From positions 13,101,420 through 13,165,419 of the forward strand of contig NC_049989.1 in NCBI RefSeq assembly GCF_000003815.2: DNA of 64,000 bases, written 5' to 3'. The notes under the pieces were generated by a model, which was not told the DNA's origin, made no database searches, and saw nothing but the letters and a program-made list of their open reading frames with translations. Shown one piece after another: positions 49,624 to 61,000 of this stretch (position 1 is the stretch's first letter; each line of letters opens with the position of its first letter). The stretch comes from Branchiostoma floridae. Lineage: Eukaryota > Chordata > Leptocardii > Amphioxiformes > Branchiostomatidae. The translations under genes and the position numbers were made by a program.

Positions 49624-50887
49624 CTAAACTCGGCACAAAAAGTTTGGAATATCAACTTCGGTTGATCATATTTCTGTTGTCTTTGCATCAATTTCAATTT
49701 GTTATGTATCAATAGAAAGCTTGTGTCGTTTTCTTTCCAATGGTATCAAATTCATTATCATTATGAACCCATAGAACAAGAACCAGGCCTGCTTACTTGA
49801 GCGGGTCACACAAAAAAAGTGCCAAAATTTCCCCACTTCTGTTCAACTGTATCTTCTGGTTGTTATGGCCGCGGGTAACAATGATTCAATCGATCGTTTT
49901 TCATGTAACTTTTGGTATACAGAACATCCCAGTTTACTTTTAACATATTTGTGTAGAGTATTTTATGATTGTAAATTTATGGAACGGGCACCAGGCCTGT
50001 TTGCGTACAGGGTGGTCATAAAAATAAAGTGCCGCAATTACCCTTCTAAAGTCAAACACTCCATTCAGTTCATTTTCTTCAGTCGGTATTGACTTGTGAA
50101 TGGAGGCACGTTGAATAAACAGGACATGTCAATCAAAGCCACTGTTACTCTTTATTCAAGCAAACAATTTGAACCAAGAGGTGCCAGCCATAAACCGTAG
50201 GAAGGCTATTCCATCCTAAGACTGTACTCCAGCATCCTAGAGGTAGTCTGCGATGGTAGTTGCTATGTGTGGACGAGTGTTTTAATCTTGCAGAATGGAA
50301 TTTGGTCCAATATTGAAGAGGTAGGATATTCCGACTGGATGGAGGATTGTTTCCCTTTATCTCACCACATTGAAGTTGCCTGGAATGGTGACGAGTCTTG
50401 TTTTTCCTGTGGCGGTTATACCGTCCCACACCATGACGCTGCCTCCACCACCAAACGCTGACAGTTACTCTTGCCGTGTCAGCGTGCGGTTCTCCTTGCC
50501 GCCTCCACGCATTGATTCGTCCATATCCAACTGCCGAAAGGGCAGATATACTCTACTAAAATGTGCTATAACAAACTAGTATGTTCTGTATACCAAACGT
50601 GATGTGAATATAGGATTGACGGAGTCACTGACACACGCACCACATACCAACAGGACGATACAGAGTTGAACAGAAGCAGGGAAATTTGGGCACTTTTTTG
50701 GGTGACCTTCTCCTGTAAGCATGCCTGGTGCTCGTTTCATGAGTTTACAGTCATAATAAGGTTGATACTATAGAAAAGAGAATCACACGAGCTTTCAATT
50801 GATATATAATACATTGAAATGTATGCAGAAATAGTGGAAATATGATATACTAAAGTCGATATTCCAAACTTTTTGTGCCGAGTTTAG
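49624..50887. mobile_element. Tc1/mariner-like transposon with ~230-bp inverted repeats
   Basis: Bounded by TA on each side: the left end CTAAACTCGGCACAAAAAG and the right end CTTTTTGTGCCGAGTTTAG. The inverted similarity continues inward for roughly 230 bp (for example AAAGTGCCAAAATTTCCCC at 49816 against GGGAAATTTGGGCACTTTTT at 50678). Such long inverted repeats are known from IR/DR-type Tc1 elements. A decayed transposase remnant lies between them on the minus strand. Confidence 0.88.
50160..50560 (-). pseudogene. Decayed Tc1-type transposase C-terminal fragment
   Basis: The minus strand reads WRRQGE, then FGGGGSVMVWDGITATGKT, the FGGGSVMVWGGI block specific to Tc1 transposases. Further on, in a shifted frame, comes HIATTIADYL followed by a stop, then DAGVQS. 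Stops and frameshifts make it non-functional. The catalytic DDE triad cannot be reconstructed and the N-terminal paired-like domain is absent. Confidence 0.82.
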
Positions 50888-51268
50888 TACTAGTATGTGC
50901 GACTTATGTGGTATGCGACTGCGTGGGTGACTTTAGTGCATGGTCTAGTCGGAGCTCGAGGTCAGCAAAGTCTGGTCATCTTCGTGTTGGAGATTTTCTC
51001 TACGACTAGACAAGACCCTGTCTTTAAGTCGATGAGAATCACTGTTTATGTTATGTTAATGAATTATGTATCATTCTTATTTTATTTCTTCTTGATCAAG
51101 GTGAAAAACCAAATTATATGAAATGAATAAAGGCGCAAAACACCAGATGCCCAAAGACAACGATGACCTGAGTTAATTCACGCCGCAGGCCGCCAGGCAC
51201 ATCCGCCGTTAGAACAAAGATAGGATGTAGAAATATTATGTTCAGCCCTGTGCTTTCATGGGAAACGT

Positions 51269-51464
51269 TTAAGCCCCCTTTACAAATCAAGAATTTAGCT
51301 CGGCCGAGTTGTCAGCGAGCTCGAAATCACGAGGAGGTATGACCCTGATGCCGACGAAGAAACTCTGCCATTTGTTCGTAGGCATCAGGGTCATGCCTCC
51401 TCCTAATTAAGAGCTCGCTGACAGCTCGGCCGAGCTAAATTCTTGATTTGTAAACGGGGCTTAA
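51269..51464. mobile_element. Foldback element between TTAA sites
   Basis: TTAA at 51269-51272 and 51461-51464 enclose GCCCCCTTTACAAATCAAGA, ATTTAGCTCGGCCGAG and the mirror CTCGGCCGAGCTAAATTCTT, GATTTGTAAACGGGGC. A second inverted block inside pairs GAGGTATGACCCTGATGCC with GGCATCAGGGTCATGCCTCC. Almost the whole 188-bp element can fold. A TTAA target is typical of piggyBac-type transposases. Confidence 0.85.
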
Positions 51465-51835
51465 CGACAATCGTTAAACAGATCTTCGCGGGCAAAATTA
51501 ATTGAGGATTCCTGACTGGGCCCCAACATGTGATTGTTAAGCCCCAAACTTTACTGTATGCATCTATGATGGGTTCGTAAGTTTACCCGGACACCCTAAT
51601 CACTACGTTTGTTATTACAAACGGTTACAACAAAGTGCTAGTAGCTTGTTGGCATATTTGTATGTATACAGAGCGAGGACCCTATATAACAAAAGTACCT
51701 GTGTACAAATTAAATGGCAATTGTAGGTTACGTATCTACAAACAAGAAGAAATCAGTTCCGAAATTCAGTTTTGGTGGAGAAATCAGTTCCTACATTAGT
51801 CATGGAAGAGAACTAGTTCCTACATAAGTTATGGG

Positions 51836-51847
51836 GGGGGGGGGGTG
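51836..51847. repeat. Poly-G run
   Basis: Twelve or more consecutive G residues. The length in the assembly may be unreliable. Confidence 0.6.
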
Positions 51848-52404
51848 TTTTGATGGATATCTGTCCCTACGTTAAAGTTCACCATTTTCCACTCGGCGGA
51901 TTAGAAGTGTTTTGCCGGGCCCAGTCTGCTAGTTGCCAGTACTGAGTAGGCAGTTTGTAACAGAGACGGGCCGCTAAGAAAATGGAACAACTTTGCCGCC
52001 CAACATCTGCTTGGAGATGAGCCCCTGCGTGCACCAGAGCGGACGTTTAGCAAGTGACAAGATAAGTGACGAGATTAATAGCTCGTCCACTCCTTATTCT
52101 ATCTATATCCAATGACAATGGCAAACCTTTACACTTCGTTACTTCTTGACTCCAAGATTGCAACAAGATATTTTTTTGTTTGTCTGTCCACACCCATGGG
52201 CCGGTCACGCAATAAGAGTATGTCGCACAGAACAATTGCACACGATTTATACTGCCATCTTTCTTCTAGGGATTGTGTTTGTTTGTTTGAACCTTTATTT
52301 ATTCGTATCGGTCTTTATTTGTTCAAATCGGTCTGCAGGGCACTTTCATCCTACCACTTATCGCAGTTCATAAAGTATATAGTAACTTTTCTTTCCTAGG
52401 CATA

Positions 52405-52578
52405 CAGTAGAAGCCGCTTAATTGCACACCCCATTTGCCAAGGCATTTCGTGCAATTATCTGAATGGTGCAACAAAGCGAAGTTATTAAGCTGGGCAGCA
52501 CCATCAGGGGATTTGGGGATTCCGTGCAATTAACAGAAGTGTGCGATTATCCGTTGTGCAATAAACTGGCTTCTACTA
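52405..52578. mobile_element. MITE with AGTAGAAGCC...GGCTTCTACT ends
   Basis: CAGTAGAAGCCGCTTAATTG is mirrored by TGTGCAATAAACTGGCTTCT ACT. Internally, GTGCAATTATCTGAATGGTG and GTGCAATTAACAGAAGTGTG repeat the terminal theme. It is 174 bp and non-coding. The terminus resembles pogo/Tigger-type ends, but this is a weak assignment. Confidence 0.7.
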
Positions 52579-53189
52579 CCAATATTGTTCTTACCTGGTC
52601 AGTATTCCGGTGCTATCCCCCTGATGGGGTTATGTGAGGGTGCTTACCCAGTGCTACCAATACAGATGTAGTATCAACTTTAACATAGAAACCTAAATCA
52701 AGCTTTTGCCTACATGCTGTTTTGCACTACAGGTTTCTGGGTTAGAGTAAACAAAACCTGAACACAATTATAATTGTTTTCATTTTAAACACATATTGCA
52801 TCTTATTTGCAAATAGGGTCCTTCTGATTTTCATCACGTGTTCACAATGACTATCACAGGTTATATTTTCACTTTTACAAAGACAACTTTATCAAGGTTT
52901 TACCTTCACACACACATTGTTATTGTTATTATTACTGGGAGGGCTGACTATTCTCACTACTTTTCAGTCAGGGGCTGAATTGTGAGGAGCTTACAATAGG
53001 CAGGGCTAAATTGCAAGGATCTGGAGCGAGCTGCCATTCAGGTGACCTCAATACGACTGTTGCAAGTGTCTAGAGCGAGATGCCATTCGGCGCCACTCAG
53101 GTGACCCCAATACGACAGCAATTGACCCAGTTGTGGCCATGGAACTGTAGATTTTGAACTACTCACACCAAGAAGGTCCCCTACATCTT

Positions 53190-53350
53190 TTCAATAAGTG
53201 CGGCGGGTTCTTTAACGTGCTCAAGGTGTGGCTCTACTCAAACACAGGACCTCCTTTTACCATCCTATCCGAGAGACGGCACTAACCGAAGCTAGGTACA
53301 TATTTTCACCTGAGTAAAGTGAGGACAGCCGTGTAAAGTGCCTTTCCTAA
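53190..53350. repeat. Dispersed repeat with GGCGGGTTCTTTAACGTGCT
   Basis: The block GGCGGGTTCTTTAACGTGCT...ACCATCCTATCCGAGAGACG GC resembles a short dispersed repeat; partial echoes (TTGGGTTCTTTTACATGC) occur at 17630 and 22668. No ends or target duplication could be defined. It lies just downstream of the fucosyltransferase. Confidence 0.4.
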
Positions 53351-53480
53351 GGGCACAACATGGGTGACACATCAGTGGTTTCAAACCCATTACCAATTGC
53401 GTCATACAATGCTAATGTACATGTGTGTATTAGATAACCAAACATCCAAAGGATATCAAATCTGCTGCACAATCATGATA

Positions 53481-54848
53481 TCATTTATTGTTTTCGTCAA
53501 AGTATATTGCATACATGGGGTCTTTGGAGTTATCCTTCAACACAACAGGCTCACAGACATCATTGTCCTTCCCCTTCCACCAGCCATCCAAGTCTGTGTA
53601 CACTTTCCTCTCTGTCGGACACACCTGGTGGAGCCTCTGGCACAAATTGCACCACCTACCATAATCCTCTGGAACTGCACTCTTGGGTGGGTGAGTCCTC
53701 CATCTGAAGTACTGATTATATTTCTCCTTATCTTTGTCAAGTATCATAAGGTAATCTGCTAAGACTTCGGGCGACTCAAAGTCGTCTACGTGAATGAACG
53801 AACCGGGCGGGGCGTATCTTTCGTAATCAGTTTTTGGTGCCCCAAACACTACTGGAACAACTTTATTCTGGATAGCATTCCTCCAAAATTTCTCTGTGAT
53901 GTACTCACGGCATTTGTAGCTTTCAAAGGACAGGTAGAACTTGTACTGTTTAATGATATTGTTCGAGCACTCAAAATCTTTCTTTGAACAAACAACTTCC
54001 CCACACTGGCCAAAGACGTCCACGCGAATGTGTTTCACTAGTTCCTGTGCGTACGCAAAACGAGGTAGGTATTTGTAACAGTTGCTCACGAACCACACTG
54101 CTAGCTGCTTTTTTCCTAGCGCATAGTCCTTGTGTGGATCCTTTTTCATTTCTTTCAACATTTTGTAGGTGAGACTGGCAGAGCCGTAAGCAGTCAAAAC
54201 GTCCGAGTCATTTCGGTAGGTCATGGTCCAGTTGAAAACACCACTGTACGACACCAGATCTCGTAGTCTGGTCACAATGGGACATTCCATCGCGAACCAC
54301 ACCCAATGTTGGTGCGGGAGTCGTGTCGGCGGCATGGCGAGCTTGGAATAAACCTTCGGAGTGTCGTGGTAGTGAAAGACGACCGCGTCTGCGTTGCCGA
54401 TCTGCTCGCGTTCTCCCGTGAAGACGCACTCGGGCATGGAGGGGCAGTAGTGGTCTTGAACCCCCCACAGCCGAACCCCCCACCATCGCGTCCAGATGAC
54501 AATAACCTTGTAATCCCTCACAGAAGTCCTCGGAACAGACCTGCTGTGGCAGACTGAGTAGAACTTTGGTTTGACAGAGATGTTAAAAGTTCTGTTAAAG
54601 TCACACCTGGGGTCTGCATACAGACTATCTATGTCTACGGTAGGGATTTGGACGTCATTGTTTTGATAGTCATCCCGACGTACAGTCTCAACCTGAGTTT
54701 CTAGGAACAGGCTACACAGCAACACCAGCAGCAGAAACACCAGGTTTACTGCGATGAACAGCTGGAACCCCTGCTGAAACGTGATCCTTAGTGGGCATCT
54801 CTCTGATGCCGGGACGGTAGGGATCGGGGGAATCGTGCCACCTGCCAT
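53481..54848 (-). CDS. Alpha-1,3-fucosyltransferase (GT10), single coding exon
   Basis: A 455-residue open frame without introns. It transfers fucose from GDP-fucose to GlcNAc or glucose of glycan chains in the Golgi. A type II topology is visible: a short N-terminal tail, a signal anchor at about 28-49 (FQLFIAVNLVFLLLVLLCSL), a stem, then the catalytic domain. GT10 signatures include WTRWWG, FNWTMTYRNDSDV, the donor-site motif YLSFESYKCREYITEKFWRN and VPVVFGAPKTDYERYAPPGS FIHVDDF. NRT, NIS, NWT and NDS are potential N-glycosylation sites. C-terminal cysteines (CNLCQRLHQVC) fit the family's disulfides. Length is typical for animal GT10 enzymes, which often have an intronless coding region. 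The paralogue and acceptor specificity cannot be told by eye. The start is the first ATG before the anchor. Confidence 0.94.
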   Translation of the reverse strand: MAGGTIPPIPTVPASERCPLRITFQQGFQLFIAVNLVFLLLVLLCSLFLETQVETVRRDDYQNNDVQIPTVDIDSLYADPRCDFNRTFNISVKPKFYSVCHSRSVPRTSVRDYKVIVIWTRWWGVRLWGVQDHYCPSMPECVFTGEREQIGNADAVVFHYHDTPKVYSKLAMPPTRLPHQHWVWFAMECPIVTRLRDLVSYSGVFNWTMTYRNDSDVLTAYGSASLTYKMLKEMKKDPHKDYALGKKQLAVWFVSNCYKYLPRFAYAQELVKHIRVDVFGQCGEVVCSKKDFECSNNIIKQYKFYLSFESYKCREYITEKFWRNAIQNKVVPVVFGAPKTDYERYAPPGSFIHVDDFESPEVLADYLMILDKDKEKYNQYFRWRTHPPKSAVPEDYGRWCNLCQRLHQVCPTERKVYTDLDGWWKGKDNDVCEPVVLKDNSKDPMYAIYFDENNK

Positions 54849-54849
54849 A

Positions 54850-57800
54850 TTCCTGTGTGCTTCCTGTCACTCTTCTTTAGTCTTCAAAACTTCAAGTTCA
54901 AGTGATCTCTAGCATATCTGAATGCTAGAATTTCCTACCACCATAATGTTACATATCAAAGAAAAATAGGACGGAAATCTTTCCTGTTTGTGATTGCATT
55001 TAAAAAGGGAATCCCATGGGATTGCACAGGGACAGTTCAAGATGATGCTGTCTCATGATAGAGCACATTGTGTATGTGCCTTGACCATTCAGCTCCCAAG
55101 AAGCTTCTCCACCTGTGTTTTGGCTTCAGGTGTAATCATGGAATGGTGGGTTGATCATCATTTCTTCATCTTAAGACCACTGCTGTCAGCAAGTCAGAAT
55201 GCTCAGCTACAAAAACAGAGAGAAGTGAATGACATCTTTGTAGAACAATAGCCGTATAGAACTTAGAAGTGAGGCAACCACTGCCAATAGCAATTATATC
55301 TTGTAATCCCAATCAGGTTAAAAATATTTAACCACAGTATTCCTGATTTTGAGATGCAGCGTGCAGATGACATTTGTGAAAATATTGTGTCAATTTTTTT
55401 TTAGTATGTGGCAATATTTGACATAATCTTGGAATACAAAGAGATTCAATAACATGGGGCTCATTTGTGACAAACATAATTCGAACTTCAGTATGCTCTC
55501 TGTATACATGTAATTATTTCGGCCAATCTCAACTGCAAGTAGATGTCATTGGCCATCAAATTGCAACAAATTATTTGACTAACACTAAGTATAAACAGAA
55601 ACCCCAAAACACTGTACTATTACTTTAACGTTAAATTACAAACCTCGCGCCAGAAAAGCATATTGGATTGATTCAAGGTACCTGTAAAGTATCAAAAGCA
55701 CGAGTTTTCACTCTAAATGTAGCTCTGTAAGCTCTTACCCACAGAAATTATCTGTGGACTTTCGACTCAGTCATTTCTTGGACCAGGAGGCTGCCATCTT
55801 GTTTACCCGTCACCCTTTGCGGTTTACCAAACTGTTTTGGGAAAAACTTTTCAGACTCGTCTGACTGCATTTGAATGATATATTCTATGTGATCTTTCGG
55901 CCTGCATTTTTTTCAAATAAATAAAGGCAATACTCCCTGTATGAATTCATAACACAGAAGGTTTAGGGTGACACTTTTTTTGCGACTACGTGGATTGTCT
56001 TTCGGTGTTCTTCATTTATAGGACGTAAGATGACGCCTTACGTGAAATTACAAGGTCGTTTCTGTTTTGATAACAAACAAAACAAAACAAACAAATGCCG
56101 AATGCCATGGGTTAGATTAAAACGGAATGGGTTAGGAAAACGTGTGAACGTAAATGCACACGTGTCACACACCTGGACTTTTCTTTGATCTTTTAGAAAT
56201 GCATAGTTAGGTCATTGCAATGGACGAAAATTGACCTCTTTGCTATTCAATAAAAACACCTGTTTTGATGAATAGCAACGCAAGCTTGGTCATCTCAAAT
56301 AAGTCATCTCTAACTAGTAGACCTCCTTGGTCATTCTAGCCTCCTCGCAAACCTTTTAGGTTTGTCCGAGTCTCTTTTAGGGAAGGGTTGATGTGCGATT
56401 TTTAACATGGGCCAGGTGCCGGGGAGAACGTTTCACCGTTGCCATAGCTCCATGTAACGTTCTATACAAGGTCTGCGAATGAGGCTGGTTCATTCAAAAC
56501 TTCATACAATTAATGTTGGTACTTCTTTTGACTGGGTTGTTTACTAGCGTGGATGTTACCTAACGTTAACGTTAGTATTTAGAGCCTTCCGAAAGACAGG
56601 CAATTTCGCCGTTGTTCACCGTTGTATTGTTATATCTCTGTACATAGCTGATATATCTTAAAGCCTACAGAGAAAGAAAACATGTTTTAGATATCTGTCA
56701 TCTACCGTGATTGTGAAAACTTCCATCAAAAATATCTGATTAACATGCGTAGTGGTAAAATTTCGTAATGTTACTTAGGTTTCAAATAGATTCTATTTTA
56801 GGCCATGTTTTTATAACAATGGACAATGTGATACGCGATCGCACTATGTTTAGCATGCAACAAATGGCTGTAAAGCGAAGGAGGAACCAAAATTGGTCTG
56901 AAGGGGTGTGGGTAAAAGTTCTTTGACAGCTGACAAAAAGTTCACATGCCAGATGCATAAGTATGAATTTTTTATAAATCTTTCCATGTCACTTTTTTGA
57001 TCTTGAGTTATGACATTAGCAGTGTCAAACAGCAAACAGAGGACGTAATCCAAGATAAATCGTCAAAAATATGTGATAATAAAGAGAACTTAGTCGTGAT
57101 TTGTCGGTTCGACGGAGCATAAAAGGGATTTTTGGTCAAAGCAAGGGCGTTATACAAGTCCTTGGTCACAGCTAGCTCTTGGCTTTGAAGTGTCTTCGAA
57201 GCTTCAAGCAGTGCATTGCCTAATGCATACGGAATATCAGCACAAAAATATGTAAATTTATGTATTTCATCAGTCGACCAAAGATTCAATATCAAGAAGT
57301 ACGTAAAAAGATTATTTTTAAAGGGAAATGTTGAGGAACCAGTGCGAATGTGGATGCCACGTCCCCCTACCATCAAATGGATCGGTCCAGGTATGCGTGT
57401 AGGATTTACCTGGATACCGCGGGAGAATATGCAAATGAGTTGTTGCCGCATCCCGCATAAATATGTTTATAAAACGTTTATGTACCGTTTATATGACAAC
57501 AACTGAATGAATTCTTATTTGTCACTGACGTCCAGTCAAACTGACATTTCATTCATGCTTTCCTTTGACGCAAGATAGCAAATTGGAATATTCTCTGCGA
57601 GGTCCCCCCGTCAATTCTCCCTACTGCGGGTGGCTTCTTGGCAACGGGCATTTGCATGATAATGTATCAATGTTTTCATGGTGAATTGCTACAGTTCATG
57701 GGTACAGTGGGACACCACAGAAAATGGCAATGACACACCGGGTATCGTCGCCACGATGATCCTTTTTGGAAGATAAATTAAGACGGTGGATCATAGCTGG

Positions 57801-58087
57801 GAGGTTGCACGCAAAGACAGTTTGGCGGGAAACAGTGATGTTTACCTTCTGTGTTCTGTGAGAGACAGCCATTTTTTTCCAGGCGTATACAGCTGAGTCG
57901 AGAGGACCCATTCTCCTGAGCTTTTGTATCGGGATTCCCTGGATTTTTCTCGTGTTTATGCACACAGAAGCGTCCTAGGATCGAGTCGACAGTCAAATTT
58001 TATTCTGTCGAGCGACAACAGGACTGGGGAAAAGGCTGATACACTTTTGCATGCGGCGAAGTGTGTTGTAAAGGACTACTTGACACG
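54850..58087. other. Intergenic stretch between the fucosyltransferase and CCDC74-like gene
   Basis: No coding exon was supported. GGCTGCCATCTTGTTTACC at about 55786 holds a minus-oriented YY1-like site and could mark a non-coding first exon of the fucosyltransferase. The two genes diverge, so both promoters are expected here. One inverted-repeat element lies at 56336-56489. Confidence 0.45.
56336..56489. mobile_element. Small element with CTAGCCTCCTCGCAAACC ends
   Basis: CTAGCCTCCTCGCAAACC on the left pairs imperfectly with GGTCTGCGAATGAGGCTGG on the right. It is about 154 bp with GC-richer content than the flanks and no reading frame. Confidence 0.55.
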
Positions 58088-61000
58088 ATGTCCAGTTTAG
58101 CTGCCAACTCGACCACATCAGGTTTGCCACCTTTACAGGCACAGTTCCCGCAATGGTCGCGGGTTGGGACGCTAGATAAAGCCCGGTACCCCAGACCTTT
58201 CCTCCGGGACCGTCTACAGACTCTACCTCCCCCTGGAAGCCAGCACGACGACCGGGGAGACCGACAAGGCTCGGCGGGGAGAGTGCAGTTCTCTCCCGAG
58301 AGCACGGACTCCGATCTCTTCGGTACCGGCGACATGGACGCCAACTCCAGAGTACAACATCTCCAGAAAAGCATGAACTTTCTTAAGCAGCAGCACGGCG
58401 ACGTCTTGAAAAGTCTTCACGACGAAATAGAAGGTCTTAAGAGAGAAAATAAAGGTGAGTTTCTAAACCTAACCCCCCCCCCCCGCACTCGCCATATTGA
58501 GTTTTTAAAACAAGTGTGTCCCTTTACACATATGCTTTGTCAACCAAGTCTTAAGAGTAGACAGCGATATCTTAAGCTTGTTACAGGTACTCAAAGATAA
58601 CTTAACAGGTTGAACCTCGTATTGTTGTCTCACAAGTTTCGTGCACAGCTGCACAATACATATATAACCTGTTGTGAAATCAGCTGCTCTTTCTATGTTA
58701 CCAGGTAATGAGTAATTTATCTTATCAACTTGCAGCGAACGACTTAATTGTCCATAGTGTCGCAGTTGGTATCATGAAAGTTTCTTTTAAAAAATTAGCG
58801 CTCGCTTTCATTCGAAAAGTTTAAGCACCATTTTGATCAATGGAGTGATAAATTAACACAAATTGAGCAATTAATGAATAAACATTTAAGACATGTAATT
58901 ACTGTAATAGCATGAAATGATTATGGAGATAATTACTGTGTAATTCATTTTCATGATTCACCTCTCTACTAAAATTTGTGACAACACAAATATGTGTTCA
59001 AAATGCATCACTACAAAGCTGTTTTGATCCAGCAGTTTCAACGCCGAAAAAAATCAAGTCCCCGCAAAACTAACCAAATTTACCATACTTTCCTCTACAA
59101 TTTGTAATTTAGACATATTTGACACTTTCCCCTCACATTTTTTTTTTGTATTTTCATCCACAGATCTACATTTTAAGTTGATCATGAGTAAGGGACTGAG
59201 CCCTAAGAAAGGTAGGTGCAGCTTAGTTTTGTCACCTGTTTTGACTCATTCACACACCTGTGTAAACCCAGCCTGGTAACCATTCTTGTCAGGCCTGCTG
59301 AGGGCTATTATACCAGCCCCGGGTTTACTATTATAACACTGGCCTGTTTCTTTTAGTCTGTCTTTCCATCTTTCCTTTCTAATTACTGTCAATTCCCTGT
59401 CCTGAGCTAACGAACTGGGCGGGTGGGCGGTCAACACTTTCAGGACTAGCGATAGAAGGAACACCTGATGGCATGGTTACATGGCAAAATAGACACACCT
59501 TCATACTTTCTCTCAGTAAAACAACTGTCAGACTGTAATGTTGACCCATTTCGTCCTCTGGGACAGACAAAAGTCGATATTAAAGATATAGAAAAAATAA
59601 AATTTACCAGCAAAATTTACACCTCAAAATGCAGGAAATAGCATTTCAGAGGGTCTAGATTTCTAATTTTTTTTGCAACTTGTCCCCAGACCCTTCTAGG
59701 AACACTACGCCTTTGTTGGAATTTCCATTCAAAGTCGAGGGGATGGAAAATGACTCAAGGCTGGCTACAACCCTGTTCTAACAATATTGGAAAAGGCACT
59801 TAACACAACTTTCCTCACTTCAGTCAGGAGCAAATGAGTAGGGCTATCCCTCAAATAGGACTTTAAATGGAGGTTCCAAGTTTGTGGAGAGCTATACTTC
59901 AAGCCTGCTTCACTTATCGAAAAGGGTAGGAGTCCTTCCGGACTTGATACAGTCTGGTCTCCAGGTTGGCATCTTGAAAAGATTATATATAATCACCTGG
60001 TATGTAAATCCTTCTACAAATATGGTAGATCTCAATGAATTAATAAATAAATGACTCAAGTGTGTCAATATTATTAAGATACCTTAAATGCATCAGGAAA
60101 ATCCACTTTAGATTCTGTAGCATATTTCATTAGGAAAATCCACTTTAGATTCTGTAGTATATTTCACAAAACATTTTAAAACAGCTAAATGAAATGTGTC
60201 TTTTGCATTGTATTGAAATGCTACTTTATGCACACCACTACATGCCTAAAAACTATATGGTGGGAGCATAATCACAAGTTTATTAAGGCACTACTTTAAA
60301 CAGCGACACTGTTTTAAAAGTATACAAAAGTGTATGCCAAAAAGTAGTTACTCAAGAACTGGATATATGGTTTTGGAAAAAAAAACATATCCAGTTGCTT
60401 GAGTAACTACTTTTTAGCGTATCTTATTACCTAGATGTCTAGCCTACATTGACGTATACAAAAGTGTATACTAGTACAGATACAGCCATACATACCGGAC
60501 AGGACTGTACTTATAAAATGGTAATTATTATTATATGAATAATATACGACTAACAAAAAGGCCATGTAACAGATGTTTCAAAACTTTCCAACCACTTCTC
60601 CTCTTGAGAAAATGTCTCCAAATTACCGTTGCCATCACAAAAAGCACTCAGCACAGCAACAAGCTGAATTTTACTTCTATACTTAAGTGCCCTTGACGGT
60701 CATTGCAAGAGTGGGCTGCCGATTCATTGGTTTGTTTCCCCGCGTAGCTTCCCTTGGCAACGGCTTGTACTTTTGTGTGAGGAACAAACTTCTAACCCCC
60801 GGTCAGTAAATACCTAGTGTTCCAGTGGATCAGGCTTGCACACCTGCAAACTAATTAAGGACCCTTGGTCAAACATCGCCTTTTATGTCCGAGCTTTTCT
60901 TCCCTTTGACCGATCACTCCTTTCGGATTATTCGCTGTATTAACAAGGCTTGAATGCTTCTACTTGGGCTGTATTTTTTCGAAGCTTTGTTTTCATGCTG

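Larger units (their letters stand above)
49246..52040. repeat. Copy III of the low-copy unit
   Basis: Colinear with copy II from TACCAATGACAGTGCCCGA (49259) to TTTTGCCGGG (about 51910) and ATCTGCTTGGAGATGAGCCC (about 52003), but interrupted by a Tc1-like element (49624-50887) and by a TTAA foldback element (51273-51460). Small frames at its start (MTVPENDSTQKRKPFNLLLQ here, MTVPDHDNSQKRKLFNLLLQ in copy II) differ mainly by amino-acid-changing substitutions, which argues against a conserved protein. Confidence 0.72.

Noticed and set aside
54208-54557. Frames on both strands inside the fucosyltransferase
   Set aside because: They overlap the conserved GT10 catalytic region in other frames and show no motifs.
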